Below are positions 1 to 7,610 of a stretch of DNA of 64,000 bases, in pieces. The translations under genes and the position numbers were made by a program. The notes under the pieces are model-generated. The model saw only the letters and a list, made by a program, of their open reading frames with translations. It did not search any database and was not told the origin of the DNA. How positions within the stretch are numbered: the first letter of the stretch is position 1; every line of letters begins with the position of its first letter. Source of the stretch: Bacteroidota bacterium (GTDB taxonomy: Bacteria; Bacteroidota; Bacteroidia; UKL13-3); NCBI GenBank assembly GCA_027482225.1, contig JAIXWD010000001.1, positions 1 to 64,000 on the forward strand, in the 5' to 3' direction.

Positions 1-1
1 G

Positions 2-1942
2 AGAAGAAATGGTGTTAACGTAGGCACAAACTTACCTACATTTACATCTGCCACTTTGGTAACCAATGATAGCATCTCGGTGGTGTTAACATCAAATGCA
101 ACATGTATCTCTACACCAAATGCAACAAGTGCAGCATCGGTTATGACGGTAAATGCTATCCCAACCATAACAGCAAGCACACCAGCTGCTATATGTGGAA
201 CAGGAACAGTAGTTTTAGGTGCCACAGCAAGTGCAGGTACTGTTAATTGGTATTCAACTTTAACAGGAGGAACATCATTAGATACAGGGTCATTGTTTAC
301 CACACCAAGTATATCAGCAACAACAACTTACTTTGTAGATGCAACCGCAAACGGTTGTACAACAGCAGCAAGAACATCAGTAGCAGCAACTGTAAATGCA
401 TTACCAACAGCAACAGCCACAGCAGCTACCACGCCAATATTGTGCTCGGGAGATAGCGTTGTGATAAATGCTAATGCTGGAACAGGCCTAATTTACCAAT
501 GGTTAAACAATAATGCACCAATTGCAACCGCAACCAATGTATCATATACCACTAATACAGCAGGTAGTTACCGTGTATTGGTAAGTAATGTAAGCGGATG
601 TAGCGATACATCAACAGCAGTAGTCGTAGTAGTAAATACTATCCCAACCATTACAGCAAGTACACCAGCAAGCCGTTGTGGAACTGGAACAATGGTATTA
701 GGTGCAACAGCAAGTGCAGGAATAATTAATTGGTACTCAGCTTCATCAGGTGGAACACCACTAGACTCAGGTGTATCGTTTACTACACCTAGTATCTCAG
801 CAACTACCAATTACTTTGTATCTGCAACAGCAAACGGTTGTACCACAGCAACTAGAACATCAGTAGCTGCAACTATAAATGCTATACCAATTATTATAGC
901 AAACACCTCTGCAAGCCGTTGTGGAATAGGAACAGTAGTATTAGGTGCAACAGCAAGTTCAGGTACTATTAATTGGTATTCAGCAGCAACGGGAGGAACA
1001 CCATTAGATACTGGCGCGTTATTTACTACACCAAGTATCACAGCAACTACCGATTACTATGTAGATGCAACAGCAAACGGTTGTACAACAGCAGCAAGAA
1101 CATCTGTAACTGCTACGGTAAATCCTAAGCCAATAACATCTGTTATCAGCGGAAGAACATCAGTACATTCAGATACGGTAGAAACTTACTCGGTAACTAA
1201 CACCACAGGTTCATCATATGTATGGACAGTAATAGGAGGTGTAAGATTAACAGGTGGAACAAGCAATAGCATCACAGTTGATTGGGACGTAGCTTACACA
1301 GCGGGTATGGTAAATGTGATAGAAACGGATGCACTAGGATGTAAAGGTGATACCGTATTTAAGCCAATAATCAGCATTGTACCAGTAGAGTTTTTAAGCT
1401 TTGACGCAAAACGTGTAAACGAAAAAGTGAACCTAATATGGGTAACAGCATCAGAAATTAACAACAGTCATTTTGAGGTAGAGCGTTCAATAGACAATAA
1501 CCGTTTCGAACAAATAGGTAAAGTTAAAGGCAACGGAACCACTTCATTGATGAATACCTACAGGTTAGTAGATAATATTAAGTCGTTAATTAACACCAAT
1601 ATAACAACGGTATACTACCGCTTAAAACAAGTTGATTACGATGGCGAGTTTGCTTATACAGATGTAAGAACGGTTGAATTAAACAACCTTGATGCTGTTG
1701 AGCTTACTGTTTATCCAAATCCAAACTACGGGGTATTCAACTTATCTGTTAAATCAACAGAGAAATTAATTACTACGTTTACTATATACGATAACATTGG
1801 GGCTGAAGTTTGGAGTTACACAACGACTCTAGAACAAGGCTTAAATACTATTCCTGCTCAACTTCAATTAGCAAAAGGAATGTACAACGTGAGTATGTTA
1901 AATAATAAAGGAATACAAACACAAAGATTTATTGTTAAATAA
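2..1942 (+). CDS. T9SS-sorted Ig-like repeat surface protein, 3' part
   Basis: The reading frame is open from the first bases of the window, so this is the C-terminal part of a larger protein; the first in-frame TTG at 56 is not a credible start. It contains three near-identical 81-residue Ig-like repeats (starting IPTITASTP..CGTGTVVLGA), an interposed PKD/Ig-like domain with CSGD and YQW motifs, and another PKD-like segment. Then come the VEFLSFDAK...VNLIWVTASEINNSHFEVERS segment common in Bacteroidota cell-surface proteins and a final type A T9SS sorting domain (VYPNPNYGVFNLSV ... GMYNVSM ... QRFIVK). By family knowledge such proteins cross the outer membrane through T9SS and are anchored or released. 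Thr/Ala-rich repeats suggest an adhesive or structural role; the exact function is unknown. A strong terminator follows. Confidence 0.85.
   Translation, partial: RRNGVNVGTNLPTFTSATLVTNDSISVVLTSNATCISTPNATSAASVMTVNAIPTITASTPAAICGTGTVVLGATASAGTVNWYSTLTGGTSLDTGSLFTTPSISATTTYFVDATANGCTTAARTSVAATVNALPTATATAATTPILCSGDSVVINANAGTGLIYQWLNNNAPIATATNVSYTTNTAGSYRVLVSNVSGCSDTSTAVVVVVNTIPTITASTPASRCGTGTMVLGATASAGIINWYSASSGGTPLDSGVSFTTPSISATTNYFVSATANGCTTATRTSVAATINAIPIIIANTSASRCGIGTVVLGATASSGTINWYSAATGGTPLDTGALFTTPSITATTDYYVDATANGCTTAARTSVTATVNPKPITSVISGRTSVHSDTVETYSVTNTTGSSYVWTVIGGVRLTGGTSNSITVDWDVAYTAGMVNVIETDALGCKGDTVFKPIISIVPVEFLSFDAKRVNEKVNLIWVTASEINNSHFEVERSIDNNRFEQIGKVKGNGTTSLMNTYRLVDNIKSLINTNITTVYYRLKQVDYDGEFAYTDVRTVELNNLDAVELTVYPNPNYGVFNLSVKSTEKLITTFTIYDNIGAEVWSYTTTLEQGLNTIPAQLQLAKGMYNVSMLNNKGIQTQRFIVK
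158..1126 (+). repeat. Tandem 81-residue Ig-like repeats
   Basis: Three copies of an 81-codon unit lie at 158-400, 641-883 and 884-1126, separated after the first by a diverged 80-codon unit at 401-640. Copies share the CGTGTVVLGATAS.G..NWYS..TGGTPLDTG core and the ATANGCTTA.RTSV end. High similarity at DNA level makes recombination or copy-number change plausible. Confidence 0.85.
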
Positions 1943-1972
1943 CCGTATATTTTTAAAAGGTTAAATACCAAA

Positions 1973-2007
1973 AAGCCGACCGATAATTTATCGGTCGGCT
2001 TTTTTAT
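1973..2007 (+). terminator. Rho-independent terminator after the surface protein gene
   Basis: A 12-bp perfect stem (AGCCGACCGATA with TATCGGTCGGCT, 1974-1985 and 1989-2000) with a 3-base loop is followed by a run of T. It lies about 30 bases past the stop codon at 1942 and before the carB promoter. The A run on the left side could also let it work in the reverse direction. Confidence 0.9.
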
Positions 2008-2104
2008 TGTATCATACGTGTTTGTTTTATTAACCCAATAAAATTAAAATCATTGTAAACGCTCATGTTACAAACATTAATGAAGTAATTTTGAAGCATA
2101 AAAT

Positions 2105-2134
2105 TTTGTAAACTGAGGCTTTCTCTTATTTTTG
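2105..2134 (+). promoter_or_regulatory. Putative Bacteroidota-type promoter of carB
   Basis: TTTG at 2105-2108 is followed after 18 bases by TATTTTTG at 2127-2134. This matches the Bacteroidota sigma consensus TTTG-N17-23-TAnnTTTG. It would place transcription start near 2141 and give a leader of about 60 bases before carB. Confidence 0.55.
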
Positions 2135-2201
2135 TCCAATTTTTAGCTGTACCTCAAAGGGGCTATAAAATACTCAAAGCTAAATTAACAACCTCAGCAC
2201 C

Positions 2202-5021
2202 ATGCCAAAAGACCAAAGCATTAAATCAGTACTCATTATCGGTAGCGGACCCATTATTATCGGACAAGCTTGCGAATTCGATTATTCGGGTAGTCAGGCA
2301 GCACGTTCATTAAAAGAAGAAGGGATTGAAGTTTCATTAATAAACTCTAATCCTGCCACAATTATGACAGATCCTGTTACGGCAGACCACGTATACTTAT
2401 GGCCGCTTGATACATCAAGTATTGAAAAGATATTACAAGAAAGACAAATTGATGCTGTGCTTCCAACAATGGGTGGTCAAACAGCCTTAAATTTGGCAAT
2501 AGAGTGTGAAGAGTTAGGTATTTGGGAAAAATACGGAGTACGTATGATTGGCGTAGATACCAAGGCGATTGAAACCACAGAAAACCGAGAAGCGTTCCGT
2601 CAAAAGATGATTGAGATTGGAGTGGGAGTTGCCCCATCACGTACTGCAAACTCTTTTCTAGAGGGAAAGGAAATTGCACAAGAAATAGGCTTTCCATTGG
2701 TAATTCGACCTTCATATACTTTAGGTGGAACGGGTGGCGGTTTTGTATGGAAAAAAGAAGAGTTGGATGCCGCTTTACAGCGCGGCTTATCTGCCTCTCC
2801 AACTCATGAGGTGCTAGTAGAAAAAGCGGTGTTTGGCTGGAAAGAATATGAACTTGAATTATTACGTGATAAAAACGATAATGTAGCGGTAATTTGTGTA
2901 ATTGAGAATTTCGACCCTATGGGAATTCATACAGGAGATTCAATTACTGTTGCACCTGCAATGACCTTGAGCGATAGTTGCTATCAAAAAATGCGCGATA
3001 TGGCCATTTTAATGATGCGTAGCATTGGTAATTTTAATGGCGGTTGTAATGTGCAATTCTCTGTAAACCCAGAAGATGAAAGTATCATTGCCATCGAAAT
3101 TAATCCCCGTGTATCCCGTTCATCAGCATTGGCCTCTAAAGCAACCGGCTATCCAATTGCAAAAATTGCATCAAAGTTAGCCATAGGATATACCTTAGAT
3201 GAATTAAAAAATCCAGTTACCAAAACCACTTCGGCTTATTTTGAGCCGGCATTAGATTACGTAATTGTAAAAATCCCACGATTTAATTTTGATAAATTTA
3301 AAGGAGCTGATACAACATTAGGCCTACAAATGAAATCGGTGGGTGAAGTTATGGGTATTGGTCGTACATTTACTGAGGCCTTACAAAAAGCATGTCAATC
3401 TTTAGAAATTAAGCGCAATGGTTTGGGAGCCGATGGATACCAAAACAGAAACCTAGAAGACATTGTAGAAAAATTAAAGAACCCTAGCTGGGATAGGTTA
3501 TTTGCTGTTAAAGATGCCTTGAGTCTTGGCGTACCGATTTCATCGGTTGAAAAAATTACCAAAATTGACCGTTGGTTTTTAACTCAAATAAACGACATGG
3601 TTCGCGTAGAGAGCGACACGCGTAGGTTTAACTTAAAAAATATGCCACGAGAGTTGATGTTGGAGTTAAAGCAAAAGGGATACAGCGATGTACAAATTGC
3701 CTGGCTTTTGGGTGCCGATACAACAGAAGATGAAGTACGTGCCTTGCGTAAAGAAATGGGTATTATCCGTACGTATAAAACAGTTGATACCTGTGCTGCA
3801 GAATTCCCTTCGCCTACTAACTATTTTTATTCAACCTATGATGGTGCCAACGAAAGTAAAGTTAGCGATAGAAAGAAAATTATTGTTTTAGGCTCAGGTC
3901 CTAATCGTATCGGACAAGGTATTGAGTTTGATTATAGCTGTGTACATGGTTTATTGGCAGCTAAAGAGTGTGGCTATGAGGCCATCATGCTAAACTGTAA
4001 CCCCGAAACCGTATCAACTGATTTTGATATGGCTGACAAGTTATATTTTGAGCCAGTATTTTGGGAGCATTTGTTAGACATTATTGAGCACGAAAAGCCA
4101 GAGGGTGTGATTGTACAGCTTGGCGGACAAACAGCCCTTAAACTAGCTAAAAAACTTAAAGAAAAAGGAATTAAAATTATAGGAACTGACTACGAGAGCA
4201 TGGACTTATCTGAAGACCGTGGTTCGTTCTCTGATTTGTTAAAAGAATTGGATATTCCTTATCCGCAATATGGTGTTGCAGAAGATGCCGATGAAGCCAT
4301 TGCAGTAGCCAAACAAGTTGGTTATCCTGTATTGGTTCGCCCAAGTTACGTATTAGGTGGTCAAGGTATGAAGATTGTTATTAATGATGAGGACTTGGAA
4401 AATGCAGTAATCAGCTTGTTGGGTGATTTACCTGGAAACCGTGTATTAATAGATCACTTTTTGGATAGAGCCGAAGAAGCTGAAGTGGATGTAATATGTG
4501 ATGGAGATGATGTACATATTATTGGCATGATGGAGCACATTGAACCTGCAGGTATACACTCAGGAGATTCGAACGCAGTATTGCCTCCTTTTAGCTTAAG
4601 CGAAAACGTTAAACAACAAATGGAAGTATATGCCATACAATTGGCCAAAAGTATGAAAATTGTTGGTCTGCTGAACATACAGTTTGCCATTAAGAACGAA
4701 AAGGTATTTGTAATTGAAGCCAATCCTCGTGCTTCGCGAACCGTTCCCTTTATTGCAAAAGCCTATCAAATACCTTACATAAATATTGCTACTAAAGTAA
4801 TGTTGGGCGCAAAAAAACTTAAAGACTTTACCTTCGAACGTAAACTAGAAGGTTACGCGATTAAAGAACCTGTGTTTTCGTTTAATAAGTTTGAAGGGGT
4901 AAATAAAGAGTTAGGCCCTGAAATGAAATCAACTGGTGAAGCCATTCGTTTTATTAAGGATTTAAACGATCCTGTTTTCCGCCAATGGATTAAAGAAAAA
5001 AGCATGTACTTAAGTAAGTAA
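2202..5021 (+). CDS. carB: Carbamoyl-phosphate synthase large subunit
   Basis: Catalyses formation of carbamoyl phosphate from bicarbonate, ATP and glutamine-derived ammonia, feeding pyrimidine and arginine synthesis. The two homologous halves are visible: the N-terminal half opens with SVLIIGSGPIIIGQACEFDY and the second half with KKIIVLGSGPNRIGQGIEFDY. Each carries an ATP-grasp domain (RPSYTLGGTGGG; RPSYVLGGQGM) with the metal-binding EINPR / EANPR motifs. At 939 residues it is about 130 shorter than the E. coli enzyme (1073) and ends right after the second ATP-grasp region, so the C-terminal MGS-like allosteric domain is absent; from memory this is common in Bacteroidota. The small subunit carA is not in the window. 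ATG start fits the conserved N-terminus; flanked by promoter and terminator, so probably a single-gene unit. Confidence 0.97.
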   Translation: MPKDQSIKSVLIIGSGPIIIGQACEFDYSGSQAARSLKEEGIEVSLINSNPATIMTDPVTADHVYLWPLDTSSIEKILQERQIDAVLPTMGGQTALNLAIECEELGIWEKYGVRMIGVDTKAIETTENREAFRQKMIEIGVGVAPSRTANSFLEGKEIAQEIGFPLVIRPSYTLGGTGGGFVWKKEELDAALQRGLSASPTHEVLVEKAVFGWKEYELELLRDKNDNVAVICVIENFDPMGIHTGDSITVAPAMTLSDSCYQKMRDMAILMMRSIGNFNGGCNVQFSVNPEDESIIAIEINPRVSRSSALASKATGYPIAKIASKLAIGYTLDELKNPVTKTTSAYFEPALDYVIVKIPRFNFDKFKGADTTLGLQMKSVGEVMGIGRTFTEALQKACQSLEIKRNGLGADGYQNRNLEDIVEKLKNPSWDRLFAVKDALSLGVPISSVEKITKIDRWFLTQINDMVRVESDTRRFNLKNMPRELMLELKQKGYSDVQIAWLLGADTTEDEVRALRKEMGIIRTYKTVDTCAAEFPSPTNYFYSTYDGANESKVSDRKKIIVLGSGPNRIGQGIEFDYSCVHGLLAAKECGYEAIMLNCNPETVSTDFDMADKLYFEPVFWEHLLDIIEHEKPEGVIVQLGGQTALKLAKKLKEKGIKIIGTDYESMDLSEDRGSFSDLLKELDIPYPQYGVAEDADEAIAVAKQVGYPVLVRPSYVLGGQGMKIVINDEDLENAVISLLGDLPGNRVLIDHFLDRAEEAEVDVICDGDDVHIIGMMEHIEPAGIHSGDSNAVLPPFSLSENVKQQMEVYAIQLAKSMKIVGLLNIQFAIKNEKVFVIEANPRASRTVPFIAKAYQIPYINIATKVMLGAKKLKDFTFERKLEGYAIKEPVFSFNKFEGVNKELGPEMKSTGEAIRFIKDLNDPVFRQWIKEKSMYLSK

Positions 5022-5039
5022 TTTGTTTTTAACCATAAA

Positions 5040-5078
5040 AAAAACCCGTTCCGAATGTAAGTTTGGAGCGGGTTTTTT
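5040..5078 (+). terminator. Rho-independent terminator after carB
   Basis: Stem AACCCGTTCC (5042-5051) pairs with GGAGCGGGTT (5064-5073, one G-U pair) across a 12-base loop and is followed by a T run. It lies 20 bases after the carB stop. Confidence 0.85.
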
Positions 5079-5239
5079 ATTTTATCGAATTATTCTATTT
5101 ATTCAGAGGATAACAATTCTAGTTTGCAGGTTATGCAAATAAACCATTCAAAGTAAGTAGCATGTGCAAAAATTAAACACCGCTTTTGTAATATTTGCCA
5201 AGAGCGGATAATCACATGCTTTTATGTTTGTTAAAAATA

Positions 5240-5977
5240 ATGAACATGAAAACAAAGGCTTTACTATTTATTCTTTCGGGTTTGCTAATTATGGCTATTG
5301 CTTGTAAAAAAGAAGAAGCAACAACAAGTGGTTCAACACAAACGTGCACTCTTAACAAAATTTCATATTGGAATGGAATGATGTCTGTTGATATAATTAC
5401 CGACTCGGCCGGTAACGTCACTAAGTTCTACGCATATGATTTAGTTAAAAGTGGAGATAGTTTATTGTTTAAGTTTTTAAATCAAGGTACAGTATGGTAT
5501 ATTTTGTATGATAATGTAAAACGACCGATTAAATACGAATCTGCTGAAGGATTTGTATATGAGCTAACGTATAACAATTCGAAAGAACAACCATCAAGAA
5601 TTTTTTATAAAAGTGCTTTTGATTCTTCGGAATCTACAATGCAATTAACTTATACCAATAACAACATAAGCCAAATTAAATGGATTAATGATGGTGAGGA
5701 TTTAAATCTTGCTGTTGATTATCATTTAAACAGAACAAATAAATTGGCCAATAAACTTAAATTACTGGTGCCAGGTTGGAAAATGGATATGCAAATACCT
5801 TACAATTTTGCATTAATGTTTAGTGCTAATTTAGCAAAGTCAATTACTTTAATAGGTTCAACCGAAGCTCTGAATTACAATTATGATTTTGATAATAATA
5901 ATAATGTAATCAAAGAAGAATTAATATTTGGTGGATCGGATACTTTAACTACAAATTATGGCTACACGTGTAAGTAA
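5240..5977 (+). CDS. Hypothetical lipoprotein
   Basis: The protein starts MNMKTKALLF, has a hydrophobic segment and a lipobox ending AIAC followed by KKEE, so it is a predicted lipoprotein of about 245 residues. An upstream in-frame TTG at 5195 would add 15 residues before the signal peptide; the ATG at 5240 (or 5246) is better because it puts the charged N-terminus directly before the hydrophobic core. The mature part has repeated short beta-type segments (ITDSAGNVTKFYAYD, YDNVKRPIKYES, LTYTNNNISQIKW, NYDFDNNNNVIKEE). These resemble the YD/RHS-like repeats of many Bacteroidota DUF4595-type lipoproteins. No enzymatic motif seen. Its end overlaps the next gene by 20 bases. Confidence 0.75.
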   Translation: MNMKTKALLFILSGLLIMAIACKKEEATTSGSTQTCTLNKISYWNGMMSVDIITDSAGNVTKFYAYDLVKSGDSLLFKFLNQGTVWYILYDNVKRPIKYESAEGFVYELTYNNSKEQPSRIFYKSAFDSSESTMQLTYTNNNISQIKWINDGEDLNLAVDYHLNRTNKLANKLKLLVPGWKMDMQIPYNFALMFSANLAKSITLIGSTEALNYNYDFDNNNNVIKEELIFGGSDTLTTNYGYTCK

Positions 5978-6464
5978 AATTACAGGAGTCTTCCTCTTAT
6001 TATTAATTAATTTAGCTACATCTTGTAACAAAAACAAGCTGGTTTATTATACACCATCAAATGCAAGTAAGCAATCTGTTGCTTCGGCTGAAATTAAAAA
6101 AGTAGATGATTTAATACTAATAGATACTATTAATCGTATCGATTCTTCGATTAATAACGATTCAAAAAAAAATAAAGCCATCTTAAAAAAATATTCGTTT
6201 GAGGATGAAACAATACAATCTAAACAAGAAAAAAAGGAGAAACAAGAAGTAAAAGCCATTAATAAAAACAAAGGAAGATACACTGTTTTAATCATAGGGA
6301 TTGTAATATTGGCTATTGGCCTTTTATGGATATTATATGCAAGCACCAGAACTAGCTTACAAATCACGAGTTCAATTTTTACGGGGTGTTTGGGTATACT
6401 TTTATCATTAATTCTGTCCATTATCGGTTTAGTGACAACTATTGTTGGATTATTTACAACATAG
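5958..6464 (+). CDS. Hypothetical lipoprotein-like protein with C-terminal membrane helices
   Basis: 168 residues. The N-terminus has a short signal-like helix and a possible lipobox (NLATSC followed by NKNK). The middle (about 30-105) is hydrophilic and Lys/Ser-rich with a charged KQEKKEKQEVKAINKNK stretch. Two C-terminal hydrophobic segments follow (about 108-128 YTVLIIGIVILAIGLLWIL and 138-166 IFTGCLGILLSLILSIIGLV). No family recognised. The ATG at 5958 lies inside the end of the preceding lipoprotein gene, suggesting translational coupling. A lipid anchor and two membrane helices together would be unusual; the Cys may instead belong to an ordinary first helix. Confidence 0.6.
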   Translation: MATRVSKITGVFLLLLINLATSCNKNKLVYYTPSNASKQSVASAEIKKVDDLILIDTINRIDSSINNDSKKNKAILKKYSFEDETIQSKQEKKEKQEVKAINKNKGRYTVLIIGIVILAIGLLWILYASTRTSLQITSSIFTGCLGILLSLILSIIGLVTTIVGLFTT

Positions 6465-6637
6465 CCTCCTACTTATTAATAAATCATTGACGTTATATAA
6501 GTATAGGTTCTAAGTTTTGTTTATTTAACTCCACCTCACCCATATGAAATGCTTCCAACATACCTATTTGCCTAATTCTACCTGAAGTGTTTTTCAGTTT
6601 TAATGGGCTTCAACCTTATTTCTATTTTTTTAAATGA

Positions 6638-7318
6638 TTACTTGGAATTCAACTCAAATAAATAGCCAATTTGGAAAAAATCCATACCCGTTTCGTCTGT
6701 TATTTTATAATCAAACTGGTGTAGGTAACCCACATGTATGGTTGATGTTTTGTTGGGCTTGTATCCAAAAGAAAACAACAGCCTGTTGCGCTCAAAATAG
6801 GGTTCGTTATTGGTAAAAAATAACTCGTTACTCAACCCAGCAAAAAATGGTTTTACGTTATCTGCTGGTTTACCAAATGCATAATTTAAACCCAACCTGT
6901 AGCGGAAACGGTTTCGGTAGCCGTTTTGGGTAAATCGCATTTCGACACGGTAACGCTGTTCCACTTTTATTGGTCCGATGTTTTGCGTTAAAATGGCTTG
7001 TGGCCACAACCTAAATTCATCATTGTTTTTAGGTAAAACAAAGTCGCCACCTTCTTTGTAGGTTTGGTAACTTCCAGCTGCAATTCCAATTCTAAGATCT
7101 TTGGCTGCTTTGTACATTACTCCGGCTTTGTATTCGTAGTAATGAAAATGATCATAAAACTTTAACGAGCGCAATTGGGTTTCGCCAAAAAAGCTAAGCT
7201 TAGTATTATGGTTATATTGTAGGTTTATGATGTTCCATGAACCCAAGCCTGTTGTTTGTGAAAAGTTGTTTTTTGTAAAACAAAAAAAAGTGAGTATACT
7301 TATACAAAATTGCTTCAT
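6638..7318 (-). CDS. DUF2490-type outer-membrane protein
   Basis: About 226 residues from ATG at 7318 (MKQFCISILTFFCF), which gives a signal peptide ending near NNFSQ; the longer frame starting at 7360 adds a non-signal-like leader and is not preferred. The mature part alternates short amphipathic strands and carries features of the DUF2490 family, such as LGSWNIINLQYNHNTKLSFFGETQLRS split around aromatic residues, QRYRVEMRF and a C-terminal strand ending in FELNSK. The family is predicted to form small outer-membrane beta-barrels of unknown function. It stands alone between convergent and divergent gaps. Confidence 0.75.
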   Translation of the reverse strand: MKQFCISILTFFCFTKNNFSQTTGLGSWNIINLQYNHNTKLSFFGETQLRSLKFYDHFHYYEYKAGVMYKAAKDLRIGIAAGSYQTYKEGGDFVLPKNNDEFRLWPQAILTQNIGPIKVEQRYRVEMRFTQNGYRNRFRYRLGLNYAFGKPADNVKPFFAGLSNELFFTNNEPYFERNRLLFSFGYKPNKTSTIHVGYLHQFDYKITDETGMDFFQIGYLFELNSK

Positions 7319-7558
7319 CTGTCGTATTAGATTTTCAAGTTCTTCAAACCAAAATATCATTACTATTTATAAACAACTACTATTGTTTGCCTATTAAAGT
7401 GCAAAAAATTTAAACATTTACCTATTTCGGGCCAATACAATATTTATAGAAATAAAGATTTAGCCATCCCTATACTTTTATACTTGTATGAAACATAATG
7501 CAATCTAAAAATAAATTCTCATTACAATTCTAAAGGTGGTTTATTCGATTTCTTGTTA

Positions 7559-7587
7559 TAAAAAATCCCGAACTAGTCGGGATTTTA
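7559..7587 (-). terminator. Rho-independent terminator after maeB
   Basis: AATCCCGA (7564-7571) pairs with TCGGGATT (7577-7584) around a 5-base loop; read on the minus strand it is followed by a T run (7556-7563). It lies about 25 bases beyond the maeB stop. Confidence 0.85.
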
Positions 7588-7610
7588 AATTCTAGAAATG
7601 TTGATACTAA

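Noticed and set aside
247-456. 69-codon frame rich in Asn/Ser within the Ig-repeat gene
   Set aside because: Out-of-frame reading of the Thr/Ala-rich repeats; no start signal or homology pattern.
158-1126. Regular repeats considered as a CRISPR array
   Set aside because: Units are 240 bases, coding and in frame; no short direct repeats with unique spacers occur in the window.
2377-2802. 141-codon minus-strand frame inside carB
   Set aside because: Antisense shadow of the first ATP-grasp domain.
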